DNA of 42,913 bases from Clostridiales bacterium UBA3758 (GCA_002371675.1 DFGE01000036.1:1-42913), one strand, 5' to 3'; counted from the first letter of the stretch, positions 32,569-40,558 are shown. The notes: generated from the sequence alone by a model not told the origin. A program made the numbers and translations.

Positions 32569-33840
32569 TTATCGTCTTCCGCGGCGCTGCTGGAGCAGCT
32601 TGAACAGCTCCTCCGTCGCAAGGCGGGCCTTGGCCACGGGAATCTTCTCCTTCGGGAAGCAGTAATACTGCGTCTCGGCGTCTCCGATGCAGATGATATC
32701 CCCCAGCTCGTACCAGTAATAGTCCGCATAGAGGCTGTAATTGAGGCGGGCGGGGCGCTCGAAATGCAGCTTGCCGCCGCAGCCGCTGAGCGTGAAGCCG
32801 CTGCTGTCGTGCCGCAGGCGGCCGTCGCCCACCATATAGATGGCCTTGAAATCCACCAGCATGCCGATGGAAACCTCGATATCGAGCAGGTAGCGCCCCT
32901 CCTCGATCTCGCGGCGCACTTCCTGCCGCTCCCAGGCATACCAGTCCGGGACGTGGGTAAAGGCCGCCTCGCCCTCCATGGTGCGGAGCTCGCCGTATTC
33001 CGTGAGCTCATAGCGCTTGCCGCAGGCATGACAGACCAGCTCCGTTCCCTTGCCCTCCGTCTGTCCCTCCGCGCCGCAGTGCGGGCACTTGTAGAGGATG
33101 CGCTCGAGGCCGTCGGCCCGGAAGGGCTCGGCGATGCGGACGCGATTTTCCCGCTGCCAGGCGAAGCTGTCGAAGGTGAAGCGCTCGTCGAGGATCGCGT
33201 CGAGCTCGGCGACGCTTTTTTCCTTAATGTCCTCCGCGCTGAACAGCCCCGTCACCGTCGCGGTGACAGTCACATCGCGCTTCTGCAGACAGTTATAAAG
33301 CGGGTCGCGGGCGAAGGCGCCCTCCGTATGCACGCAGACGACCGGTGCGCCGAGGCGCTTGAGCATCACGCCCATCCGGCGCGGCAGCGGCGTGGCGCAG
33401 CCGTCGAAGCTGTAGCTGGCCTCGGGATAGAGCAGCACGCTGCAGCCCTTCTCCTCGATGGCGCAGCGCATATCGGCCAGCAGCCGCAGGTCGGTCACGA
33501 ATTTGTTGGTGGGGATGCAGCCGATGCCGCGCATGAGCCTCTCCTTGCCCACGAAGCCGTCCGAGGTGCAGACAATGCAGTAGGGCTTGCTGCAGAAAAC
33601 GCGCGAGGCAATCTCGAGATCGACAAAGCTCGAGTGGTTCATGAGAATGAGATAGGGTCCCTCGCCGACGCGCTCCATGTCCTCCTCTTTCCAGGAAAAG
33701 CGCACGGCCTTGAGATCCCCCGCCGAGGCCAGGCGCACGACGGCACGCAGCAGCGGGCTCGGCCTCTGCGGCGGCTTGTGCTCCGGACGGGGCAGCGCCA
33801 TCACCTCGTCATAGGAGAGCTCTTTGGTTTTGATCTTCAT
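32569..33840 (-). CDS. 1-acyl-sn-glycerol-3-phosphate acyltransferase domain protein with zinc ribbon
   Basis: A 423-residue protein. Residues about 35-245 are a PlsC-type acyltransferase: block I NHSSFVD (H69-x4-D74), CTSDGFVGKERLMRGIGCIP near 91 and block III LLYPEASYSFDG near 136. A zinc ribbon follows at 252-273 (CPHC ... CHAC), then a 150-residue C-terminal domain without a recognisable family (RRDIEEG-like, DWYAWERQEVRREIEEGRYL). PlsC makes phosphatidic acid at the membrane. The ATG at 33840 follows GGGAGG; the upstream extension of the frame is rejected because it runs through the divergent promoter region. Confidence 0.82.
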   Translation of the reverse strand: MKIKTKELSYDEVMALPRPEHKPPQRPSPLLRAVVRLASAGDLKAVRFSWKEEDMERVGEGPYLILMNHSSFVDLEIASRVFCSKPYCIVCTSDGFVGKERLMRGIGCIPTNKFVTDLRLLADMRCAIEEKGCSVLLYPEASYSFDGCATPLPRRMGVMLKRLGAPVVCVHTEGAFARDPLYNCLQKRDVTVTATVTGLFSAEDIKEKSVAELDAILDERFTFDSFAWQRENRVRIAEPFRADGLERILYKCPHCGAEGQTEGKGTELVCHACGKRYELTEYGELRTMEGEAAFTHVPDWYAWERQEVRREIEEGRYLLDIEVSIGMLVDFKAIYMVGDGRLRHDSSGFTLSGCGGKLHFERPARLNYSLYADYYWYELGDIICIGDAETQYYCFPKEKIPVAKARLATEELFKLLQQRRGRR

Positions 33841-33937
33841 TTCGGTCGCCTCCCGGCTCGTTTCCTTGTTTTTTCCAGTATACCCGCTAGGCGTGCAAAT
33901 CGCAAGCAGGAAGGCACGATTCCCCGCTGAAAAGCGT

Positions 33938-33966
33938 TTGACCACCGCCCGACGCTGTGTTAGGAT
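33938..33966 (+). promoter_or_regulatory. Nucleoside hydrolase promoter
   Basis: -35 TTGACC (33938-33943), 17-bp spacer, -10 TAGGAT (33961-33966). Confidence 0.62.
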
Positions 33967-34000
33967 GAGGAGAGAAAAGAACCGTGACGGAGGCTGTGAT

Positions 34001-34933
34001 ATGGAACGAAAAAAGATCATTCTGGACTGCGACCCGGGGCATGACGACGCTGTGGCGATCATGCTGGCGGCGGGGAGCGAGGAGCTCGAGCTGTTGGGCG
34101 TGACGGTCGTGGCCGGCAATCAGACGCTCGAGAACACCGTGCGCAACGCCTGCAATGTGCTCTCCTGGATCGGCCGGGAGGACATCCCGGTATACGCGGG
34201 CTGTCCGCGCCCGCTGGTGCGTGAAAAAATGGTTGCCGCGGATATTCATGGCTCGACCGGCCTGGACGGCCCCGTCTTTCCGCCGCAGACGAAGTTCCCG
34301 GAGGCGGAGCACGCGGTGGATTTCCTGATCCGCACGCTGCTCGCACAGGAGGGGGACGTGACCGTCATCACCACCGGGCCGATGACGAACCTCGCCCTTG
34401 CGCTGCGCAGAGAGCCGCGCATCGCGGAAAAGATAGAGCGTATCCTGCTCATGGGCGGGAGTCTCGCCAACGGCAACGTCAGCCCCGCCGCGGAGTTCAA
34501 CATTCTCGCCGACCCCGAGGCGGCGCATATCTGCTTCAGCGCAGGGCGGCCGGTCACGATGATGGGCCTGGATGTGACGCGCAAGGTGCTCTGTACGCCT
34601 GAAATCGTCTCGCGCATGGCGAAGCTCGACACGCCTGCGGCGCAGCTCTTCGTGCAGCTCATGGGCCACTTCTGCCGCACGCAGAAGGAGGTCTTCGGCT
34701 GGGAGGGCGGCCCGCTGCACGACCCTGTGACCGTGGCGAGCCTGCTGGACCCCGGCATGGTGACGCTCAAGGGCATGAACGTGCAGATCGACCTCAGCCA
34801 CGGCCCCTCCTACGGCCGTACAAATTGCGACGCCTTCGACTATCTCGGCCTGCCGCACACAGCCGAGGTCGCCGTGGATATCGACGCGGCCCGCTTCTGG
34901 GACGTGATCGAGCGGGGCCTCCGCCGCTTCTGA
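34001..34933 (+). CDS. Nucleoside hydrolase (IUNH/Rih family)
   Basis: A 310-residue enzyme. The calcium-binding DCDPGHDDAVAI is at residues 9-20, VAGNQTLENTVRNA near 36, PMTNLALAL near 126, and AAEFNILADPEAAHICF near 165. GPLHDPVTVA near 239 carries the catalytic His-Asp. These enzymes hydrolyse ribonucleosides to base and ribose; the pattern is of the pyrimidine-preferring or broad RihA/RihC type, not decided further. GGAGG lies before the ATG at 34001. The longer frame upstream overlaps the acyltransferase start and is rejected. Terminated by a strong hairpin. Confidence 0.93.
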   Translation: MERKKIILDCDPGHDDAVAIMLAAGSEELELLGVTVVAGNQTLENTVRNACNVLSWIGREDIPVYAGCPRPLVREKMVAADIHGSTGLDGPVFPPQTKFPEAEHAVDFLIRTLLAQEGDVTVITTGPMTNLALALRREPRIAEKIERILLMGGSLANGNVSPAAEFNILADPEAAHICFSAGRPVTMMGLDVTRKVLCTPEIVSRMAKLDTPAAQLFVQLMGHFCRTQKEVFGWEGGPLHDPVTVASLLDPGMVTLKGMNVQIDLSHGPSYGRTNCDAFDYLGLPHTAEVAVDIDAARFWDVIERGLRRF

Positions 34934-34950
34934 GTCTGCTGCGTAGTTCC

Positions 34951-34989
34951 AGCAGAACGGCCACCCCGCTCAGGGGTGGCCGTTCTGCT
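34951..34989. terminator. Two-way terminator
   Basis: A perfect 17-bp stem AGCAGAACGGCCACCCC / GGGGTGGCCGTTCTGCT between convergent genes. Confidence 0.85.
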
Positions 34990-35001
34990 GTTCGGCGTGG
35001 A

Positions 35002-35844
35002 TCAGTTTTTTCTCCTGCTCATGACCCGCAGGAGGCGGATAAATAGGTTGGCGATGTCAAGATAGATATCGAGCGCACAGTCGACCGCGTTGTCCAGGGT
35101 CTTGGGAAACTGCTGCGAGCGGTAGAGGTCAAAGCCGATATAGAGGCTGAACAGCCCGGCGGCAATCCAGTCCGTTACCACCTGGGGGATGCCGAGCAGC
35201 AGCAGGACGATCTCGCAGAGAATCAGCCCCACAAGCACGCCGAGCAGCGCGCCGCCCAGATTCCGGAACAGCTGCGGGAAGGCCATCGACGCGCCGAGCA
35301 TGCCGAGGGTGATAAGCAGCGTGTAACCGAAGGCGAGCGTGACATAGCTGGAGTTGATGCCGCCGTAGGCGTAGACAAGGGTGGAGATCATCGCGCCGAA
35401 GGGCACGACCACCAGGTTATAGCCCAGGAAGCTCACAAGAGGCCTGTGAGAGCGGCCGGCGATGATGGTGCCGGCAAGGGCACAGCCGAAGTAGATCACG
35501 AAAAAGGCGATGGGATTGAGATAGGCAAAGACGTCCCCGAGCCGCACACAGAGCACGACGTTCACGAGCAGGCCCCAGAGCAGTACGCCCAGCAGCACCA
35601 GATTGTAGATGCGCGGGCTCATGAGCTGATCCTCCGAGACGACCTGGCTGAGCCGCGCTCTGCGCGCTTCGGCGCCGAGCAGGACGCCGGTGTTCGCCAC
35701 CGGGATGATCTCGCCCTCCGGCGGGATGCGCGCGCTCTGCCGCTGCCGGGCGGTCTCGCGCGGATCTCCGCGCAGATCCGCCCCGCACTCGGGGCAGAAT
35801 TTGATTCCCGTCCTGACGGGATAGCCGCAATGCGGACAATTCAC
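35002..35844 (-). CDS. Zinc-ribbon / Bax inhibitor-1 (BI-1, YccA-like) family membrane protein
   Basis: A 280-residue protein. The N-terminus is a zinc ribbon (CPHCGYPVRTGIKFCPECG, residues 3-21), then a polar linker to about 75, then seven membrane helices. The last part, FSLYIGFDLYRS, with DIYLDIANLFIRLLRVM at the C-terminus, is the hallmark of the BI-1/TMBIM family, calcium-leak channels or regulators in other organisms. Family members normally begin at the first helix; the zinc ribbon is an addition. The ribosome binding site is GAGGTGATCC. Function in this organism is unknown. Confidence 0.82.
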   Translation of the reverse strand: MNCPHCGYPVRTGIKFCPECGADLRGDPRETARQRQSARIPPEGEIIPVANTGVLLGAEARRARLSQVVSEDQLMSPRIYNLVLLGVLLWGLLVNVVLCVRLGDVFAYLNPIAFFVIYFGCALAGTIIAGRSHRPLVSFLGYNLVVVPFGAMISTLVYAYGGINSSYVTLAFGYTLLITLGMLGASMAFPQLFRNLGGALLGVLVGLILCEIVLLLLGIPQVVTDWIAAGLFSLYIGFDLYRSQQFPKTLDNAVDCALDIYLDIANLFIRLLRVMSRRKN

Positions 35845-35887
35845 AGGATCACCTCATAACATACAGAATATTCGATCACACGGTCTC

Positions 35888-37156
35888 TCAGCTCTCGAGC
35901 ATCAGGCGGATGATCTCCCGGTCGGTCTCGCGCATACCGTCGCGCGCGAGACGGCCGACGTTGCGGATGGTGTTCTCCACGCCCTTTTTGACGATGCCAT
36001 CCCCTCCGTAGAACTGGTTGCCGAAGCGGTACATATTGAGCCCGAGCAGCCCCGCGTCCACCGCGGCGGCGATTTTGGCCGCGCAGCTGGGCTTGGCGCC
36101 GTCACAGACGATGCCGGAGGTCACGGCGACGGCGTTGACCACCGTATGCGCGATCTCCTTGAAGCGCCCGCCCTGCAGCCAGCTCAAACCCGCCCCGGCG
36201 CCGCAGCCGGCGCTCACCGCGCCGCAGTAGGCTGAGAGGCGGCCGATGCCGCTCTTGAGATGGATGGTGATGAGATTGGAGACGCAGAGCGCGCGCAGCA
36301 GCTCCTCATGGCTCTTGCCGGTCTCGCGCGCATAGACGATCACCGGCACGCTGCAGGTGATGCCCTGGTTGCCGCTGCCGGAGTTGATGACCACGGGCAG
36401 CTCGCAGCCGCTCATGCGCGCATCGCTCGCCGCCGCGGCCCAGGCGCGCAGCTTCGTCTCAAGGTCGTCCCGGCCGCGCAGGAGCGTTCGTCCGATGTTC
36501 GCGCCCCAGGGGCGCTCCAGCCCCTCCTCGGCGATGCGCATGTTGCAGGCGATCTGCCGCTCAAGCACGGGCGCAACGTCCTCAACGGAGACGCTCTCTG
36601 CGAAATCCACGATGTTCTCCACCGTGAGGACGTCCTCCCCCTCCTCGCCGATGCCGCGCGGCAGCGGCCGCTCCATCAGCGTCTCGCCGTTTCGGCGGAG
36701 GGTGACAAGGTTGGTGTGGTGCCCGGCGATACGGGCAAAGGCGCTGTCCTCCCCGGCGAAGGCCGTAACGAGGATGTCGAAGACCTGCGCCGTGTCGGCG
36801 AAGCGCAGCTCCACAGGGATCTGCTCCTGCGCCGCGCCGATCTCCTCGATCTGCGCGGGCGTGATCGCCGAGAGCACCTCGAGCTCCGCGTCCGCATCCC
36901 CCGCGAGGGCGCCGGCGAGAGCAGCGGCGCGGATCCCGCGCAGGCCGCCGGTATGCGGCACGACGACGCTCTTGACGTTTTTGATGATGTTCCCGCTGAC
37001 CTCGACGAGCAGCCGCTCCGGGCGCGTGCCGAGGAGCCTGCGCGCCTGCGCCGCCGCATAGGCGATCGCCACGGGCTCGGTGCAGCCCATCGCGGGGATC
37101 AGTTCTTCTTCGAGAATGCCGAGGATCTGCCGATAAATCGGATCTGTCTGTTTCAT
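35888..37156 (-). CDS. cyuA: UPF0597 / CyuA-type L-cysteine desulfidase (serine dehydratase-like)
   Basis: A 422-residue protein of the YhaM/CyuA family. ELIPAMGCTEPVAIAYAAAQ near residue 18, GNIIKNVKSVVVPHTGG near 55, VINSGSGNQGITCSVPV near 260, SAYCGAVSAGCGAGAG near 309 and CDGAKPSCAAKI near 352 contain the conserved cysteines proposed to hold an Fe-S cluster. E. coli CyuA degrades cysteine to pyruvate, ammonia and sulfide. GGAGG precedes the ATG at 37156, and a good promoter lies 43 bases further up. Confidence 0.88.
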   Translation of the reverse strand: MKQTDPIYRQILGILEEELIPAMGCTEPVAIAYAAAQARRLLGTRPERLLVEVSGNIIKNVKSVVVPHTGGLRGIRAAALAGALAGDADAELEVLSAITPAQIEEIGAAQEQIPVELRFADTAQVFDILVTAFAGEDSAFARIAGHHTNLVTLRRNGETLMERPLPRGIGEEGEDVLTVENIVDFAESVSVEDVAPVLERQIACNMRIAEEGLERPWGANIGRTLLRGRDDLETKLRAWAAAASDARMSGCELPVVINSGSGNQGITCSVPVIVYARETGKSHEELLRALCVSNLITIHLKSGIGRLSAYCGAVSAGCGAGAGLSWLQGGRFKEIAHTVVNAVAVTSGIVCDGAKPSCAAKIAAAVDAGLLGLNMYRFGNQFYGGDGIVKKGVENTIRNVGRLARDGMRETDREIIRLMLES

Positions 37157-37198
37157 GGCGTCCTCCGTTCAGAGCCGGGATCGGATCGTTGTGTATCC

Positions 37199-37227
37199 AG
37201 TATAGCACAGCTTTCTCCGCCGCTCAA
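37199..37227 (-). promoter_or_regulatory. cyuA promoter (SigA)
   Basis: Reverse strand: -35 TTGAGC (37227-37222), 17-bp spacer, -10 TATACT (37204-37199). Confidence 0.7.
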
Positions 37228-37273
37228 GGCCGTTCCTGCCGGAATTCTCTCGCGAGTATGCCGGGAATGCAGA

Positions 37274-37302
37274 TTGACAAGGCTGATCTCCGCGAGTAGA
37301 AT
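37274..37302 (+). promoter_or_regulatory. Promoter of the small membrane protein gene
   Basis: -35 TTGACA (37274-37279), 17-bp spacer, -10 TAGAAT (37297-37302). Confidence 0.75.
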
Positions 37303-37340
37303 AAGCAATGTATCCGGAGCTTCTATGGGAGGGCTGCGCC

Positions 37341-37520
37341 ATGAGCAAAAAGCTGAAAAAGTTTCTGATCTGGATCGCGATCACGGTGGTGCTGGTGCTG
37401 ATCGAGCTGGCGGTGGCCTTCTTCGATGTGAAGATCGGCACGATCCCGCTGGTGGTGCTGATTGCCGGGGGCTTCACCCTCGCCAATTTCCTCAGTCGCC
37501 GCGTTGATAACGATTCATAG
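37341..37520 (+). CDS. Small membrane protein, 59 residues
   Basis: Starts KKLKKFLIWIAIT; two hydrophobic helices (about 9-28 and 32-50) with little between, and a basic N-terminus. GGGAGGG stands ahead of the ATG at 37341, and a strong promoter is upstream. The last four codons and the TAG stop fall within the end of a MITE family 1 copy, so the original C-terminus has probably been replaced. Family not recognised. Confidence 0.68.
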   Translation: MSKKLKKFLIWIAITVVLVLIELAVAFFDVKIGTIPLVVLIAGGFTLANFLSRRVDNDS

Positions 37521-37612
37521 GATGGCGAATGATCCTGTGAATCATTCGCCCGTGCTCATTGCAATGCGTATATGGCAAAACAGCTTCGCTGTTTTGCCAT
37601 CATATAATCAAG
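37507..37612. mobile_element. MITE family 1, internally deleted copy 3, reversed
   Basis: Left end ATAACGATTCATAGGATGGC; right end GCCATCATATAATCA. It keeps two of the six hairpins (GAATGATCC...GAATCATTC and GCAAAACAGC / GCTGTTTTGC) and the central ATTGCAAT segment. The other hairpins are missing. Confidence 0.75.
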
Positions 37613-37626
37613 ATCAGGAATAACAT

Positions 37627-37718
37627 AGATCGCGCAGAGGACAGCCTTGTGTCCTCTGCGCGATCTTGTTTTGCTCTGGCAGCACGCACGCCGTCGACTC
37701 TCAGCCGACGGCGTGCGT
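37627..37718. terminator. Two strong hairpins ending the PqqD/radical SAM operon
   Basis: 37627-37666: perfect 17-bp stem AGATCGCGCAGAGGACA / TGTCCTCTGCGCGATCT followed by TGTTTT on the plus strand. 37684-37718: 13-bp stem ACGCACGCCGTCG / CGACGGCGTGCGT. Confidence 0.75.
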
Positions 37719-37736
37719 AACTGTTTTGCGCGCTGC

Positions 37737-38003
37737 TTACTCCTCCAGGATGCCGGCCTCGCGGAACTGCTCAAGAATGCGGTGCACATCCTCGGCGATG
37801 CGCTCGCGCGGCGCGTCATATTTCTCGACCATGCGATCGACGATCTCCTCCTCCGTGGTCTCGTGCATAAGCTCACGGATGATGAAGTCCGCCGTGTCGT
37901 TGCTGCGCACCAGCCCGTGGAAGACCTTGCCGGCCTCGCCGGTGGCCACCGCCATATGCTCGTCGCCCAGATCCTGCAGGATAAAGCCGCTGATCAGTTT
38001 CAT
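37737..38003 (-). CDS. PqqD-family peptide-binding protein
   Basis: An 88-residue protein with the PqqD-like fold pattern: N-terminal strands (MKLISGFILQDLGDEHMAVA), a middle FHGLVRSNDTADFIIREL and a helical C-terminus (EEIVDRMVEKYDAPRERIAE). PqqD/RRE domains hold the leader of a ribosomally made peptide for a radical SAM enzyme. Its start overlaps the end of the radical SAM gene by four bases, so the two are made together. No precursor gene is evident nearby. Confidence 0.82.
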   Translation of the reverse strand: MKLISGFILQDLGDEHMAVATGEAGKVFHGLVRSNDTADFIIRELMHETTEEEIVDRMVEKYDAPRERIAEDVHRILEQFREAGILEE

Positions 38004-39394
38004 CGATGTTCTTCCTCCTCGTCTTGCTCGTTATCTTGTGACGTCTCATTCAGTTTTTCCCTGTTTTTCCAGGTGCTGCGCATGGCGCAGCGAAGGTCAA
38101 GCAGGTTGATCTCCCGCTGGAGCTCTGAGCAATTGCTCGGCTCGTCGGGACATTTTATCAAGCGAATACAGCTCGGATAGAGGGGGCAGCTTTCGCACAG
38201 CTGCGTTTTCCCCTTTCGCTCCTTCCAGGCCAGAAGCTCCTCTCTGTCTGTCACACCGTTGGTCAGATCGCCGACGATATGCTCGTCGAAGAAATGCTCG
38301 CAGAGGGTGAGATTCCCGTCCGGTGTGATGACGTAGCTCCCGTCGGAGTCCGCCATACAGTGGTTGACCCAGCGGTCAAAAGTGCGCAGGCTCTTGCCGT
38401 AGCCCAACTGCTCGATCCGCAGGCTCAGCTTCCGATAGGCCTCCAGGGGCGCGGTGTATTCCGCAAGCGGACGGTTCTCGGAGGAGAGCAGATAGTCGAA
38501 CAGCAGGTGCGTATAGATTCTGAAGCCCTCCCGCCCGCCGAAGCGCTCCTGCAGCTCGCTGACGAGCTTGAGCAGATCCTCCGCGTTCTCCACAGAGAGA
38601 TTCATCCGCACACTTACGCGGATCCCGGCGTCCAGCAGACCCCCGATGTTATCGAGCACGCGCCGATAAGGGCTGCCGACAGCGGATTTATAGTTCTTGA
38701 TCTCGTTGTAGATCTGCTCTGTTCCGTCGAGGGTAATCTGCGCATTCTTGAGCAGCCAATCCTCCGCTGCCCGGCGGATCATCTCCGGCGTCCAGAGATA
38801 GCCGTTGGTGATGATGGTCGAACGATACGCAAGACCCTGCTCCCGCAGCCGCCCGCAGATATAGTCGATAACAGGGGCGTTGACCAGCGGCTCTCCGCCG
38901 AACCAGCTCATGCGGAGCTCCTCCCCATGCGCTGCGGCGATCATAAAGTCCACCGCGCGCTCGGCCGTCTCCCGCGTCATGGTCACGGTGCGGCAGCCAG
39001 CCTCAAAGCAGTACGGACAGCGGGCATTGCAGGCCGTTGTGGTGTAAATGGTAAAGGAGCGGCGTCTTTTCTTCTCCTCACCGCTGTGGAACAGGCGCAG
39101 GACACTGTTCATCTGATCGGCAAAACGCATCTCGTCCCGGCTCTCCGGCACAAGGAAATGCCAGGCGCGCAGCTTCTCCGCGTCCTCCCGCGGGATGGCG
39201 GCGGGGTCTGCCAGCGCGGCCTCCGGCCGATCCGAGAAGGCAAGGATACGGTTGAGGGCGTTGAACAGCAGCGTCCCTCCCTCCGTCTCCTCGCGTATCA
39301 CGAAGCGGCTCCAGTGCAGCGGCTCGGCGCAGGGCTTCTGTTCGCCCAGCGTGCGCTGAAAGATTTTGTCTTGTCCGCGGATGCAGCTAAGCAT
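38000..39394 (-). CDS. Radical SAM/SPASM peptide-modifying enzyme (putative RiPP maturase)
   Basis: A 464-residue enzyme. An N-terminal 115-residue region (LLFNALNRILAFSDRPEAAL, typical of such maturases) is followed by the radical SAM core with C122-x3-C126-x2-C129 (CNARCPYC), WFGGEPLVN near 164, ITNGYLW near 195 and ITLDGTEQIYNEI near 218. The C-terminal SPASM domain has Cys-rich TLCEHFF and CESCPLYPSCIRLIKC (auxiliary Fe-S clusters). An acidic tail (EQDEEEE) ends the protein. These enzymes form thioether or C-C links in peptides, aided by the PqqD protein encoded next. GGAGGG precedes the ATG. Confidence 0.87.
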   Translation of the reverse strand: MLSCIRGQDKIFQRTLGEQKPCAEPLHWSRFVIREETEGGTLLFNALNRILAFSDRPEAALADPAAIPREDAEKLRAWHFLVPESRDEMRFADQMNSVLRLFHSGEEKKRRRSFTIYTTTACNARCPYCFEAGCRTVTMTRETAERAVDFMIAAAHGEELRMSWFGGEPLVNAPVIDYICGRLREQGLAYRSTIITNGYLWTPEMIRRAAEDWLLKNAQITLDGTEQIYNEIKNYKSAVGSPYRRVLDNIGGLLDAGIRVSVRMNLSVENAEDLLKLVSELQERFGGREGFRIYTHLLFDYLLSSENRPLAEYTAPLEAYRKLSLRIEQLGYGKSLRTFDRWVNHCMADSDGSYVITPDGNLTLCEHFFDEHIVGDLTNGVTDREELLAWKERKGKTQLCESCPLYPSCIRLIKCPDEPSNCSELQREINLLDLRCAMRSTWKNREKLNETSQDNEQDEEEEHR

Positions 39395-39417
39395 GGGGCT
39401 TTACCCTCCAAGGAGAA

Positions 39418-39443
39418 GGGAGAGGGTCTGCAAACCCTCTCCC
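39418..39443 (-). promoter_or_regulatory. Hairpin in the radical SAM leader (or degV terminator)
   Basis: A perfect 10-bp stem GGGAGAGGGT / ACCCTCTCCC between the promoter at 39474-39502 and the ribosome binding site at about 39406-39401. CCCTCTCC could alternatively pair with the ribosome binding site GGAGGG. Confidence 0.5.
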
Positions 39444-39473
39444 GGATCCGTCATATTGTTTGCAAGCGAGTTC

Positions 39474-39502
39474 ATCTTAGCATGTTTTGCCGCTTTTGGC
39501 AA
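39474..39502 (-). promoter_or_regulatory. Promoter of the radical SAM-PqqD operon
   Basis: Reverse strand: -35 TTGCCA (39502-39497), 17-bp spacer, -10 TAAGAT (39479-39474). Confidence 0.6.
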
Positions 39503-39512
39503 GACAGGAGGC

Positions 39513-40397
39513 TCAATCCACGCGCTCGTCTCCCCAGAAAAAGAGCGCGACGGTGCCCGGGCCGGTGTGCGAACCGATAAGGTTGCCGACACTGTTGATG
39601 ACGACCTTGCCGTTGAGCTTCGGGAAGGCCGCTTCCACAAGATCGGCCACGGCGCGGGCATCCTCATAGCAGGCAGAGTTGGAGATAAAGCACTTGCCGG
39701 AATACGCCAGCCCGCCCTCGGCGTGCTCCTCCATCTTTTTCTCGATGGCGCGGATGACGCGCTTCTTGGTGCGGATCTTGTAGCGCGGAATGAGGCGGCC
39801 GAGATTGTCCATGTTCATCAGCGGGCAGATTTCCAGCAGTCCGCCGAAGACCGCCGCGGTCTTGGAGATGCGGCCGCCCTTGACAAAGAAGGTCAGATCG
39901 CTGGAGAAGAACCAGTGGTGCAGGCGCAGGCGGTTGTCCTCGATCCATTTGGCGAGTTCCGCGGCGGAAAGCCCCTCGTCGCGCTTGGCGGCGGCAGTAT
40001 CCATCAGCAGGCCGTAGCCGGAGGAGGCGCCCAGGGAGTCGATGATATAGATCTTTCGCTCCGGGAAGCGCTCGGAGACGATGTTGGCAGCGTTTCGCGC
40101 GGCGTTGATGGTGCCGGAGATGCCGGAGGAGAGGCAGACATGCACGATGTCCTGCCCGGCGACGAGGAAGGGCGTGAAATAGTCCACATACTCGGCGATG
40201 CTCACCTGGGAGGTGCGGGTCTCGGCGCCGGCGCTCATGCGGGCATAGAACTCCTCGAAGGGAATGGTCTGACCCAGATCGTCGGGGTACTCCTTGCCGT
40301 CGAGGAAATAGTGGAAGCTGACGTAGTGGACGCCGATCGCTTCAAAGTGCTCCTTGCTCAGATCGGCGGTGGAGCAGCAGGACAGAACATAGCTCAT
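39513..40397 (-). CDS. DegV family fatty-acid-binding protein
   Basis: A 294-residue DegV protein, normal length. Pattern: DGKEYPDDLGQTIPFEEFYA near 33, TRTSQVSIAEYVDYF near 60, VCLSSGISGTINAARNAA near 87, DSLGASSGYGLL near 117, FFVKGGRISKTAAVFGGLL near 162 and the C-terminal HTGPGTVALFFWG. DegV/FakB proteins bind a fatty acid and present it to the kinase FakA for phospholipid synthesis. AAAGGAAGG precedes the ATG. Monocistronic. Confidence 0.92.
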   Translation of the reverse strand: MSYVLSCCSTADLSKEHFEAIGVHYVSFHYFLDGKEYPDDLGQTIPFEEFYARMSAGAETRTSQVSIAEYVDYFTPFLVAGQDIVHVCLSSGISGTINAARNAANIVSERFPERKIYIIDSLGASSGYGLLMDTAAAKRDEGLSAAELAKWIEDNRLRLHHWFFSSDLTFFVKGGRISKTAAVFGGLLEICPLMNMDNLGRLIPRYKIRTKKRVIRAIEKKMEEHAEGGLAYSGKCFISNSACYEDARAVADLVEAAFPKLNGKVVINSVGNLIGSHTGPGTVALFFWGDERVD

Positions 40398-40427
40398 GGG
40401 AATGCCTTCCTTTCATCTTATTTTTTG

Positions 40428-40456
40428 ATTCTATCATATCGCCGATCGCGCGCAAA
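40428..40456 (-). promoter_or_regulatory. degV promoter
   Basis: Reverse strand: -35 TTTGCG (40456-40451), 17-bp spacer, -10 TAGAAT (40433-40428) with extended TGA. Confidence 0.5.
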
Positions 40457-40495
40457 CGGCAAGCTACTTCCGCGTCCCCCTTCTCTACCGATGCC

Positions 40496-40536
40496 AAAGC
40501 CTCCCGGCAGATCACTCTACCGGGAGGCTTTTTTGG
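40496..40536. terminator. Terminator between degV and the XRE gene
   Basis: A 12-bp stem AAAGCCTCCCGG / CCGGGAGGCTTT; the T-run (TTTTTT) is on the plus strand, GCTTTGG on the minus strand. Confidence 0.7.
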
Positions 40537-40558
40537 CTCTACCAATCGTAGAATCCCT

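Noticed and set aside
39401..39475. 24-codon frame ending in GG as the precursor of the radical SAM enzyme
   Set aside because: Its ATG overlaps the -10 box and lacks a ribosome binding site. It has no cysteine or typical core residues and includes a perfect hairpin. Kept only as a weak regulatory observation.
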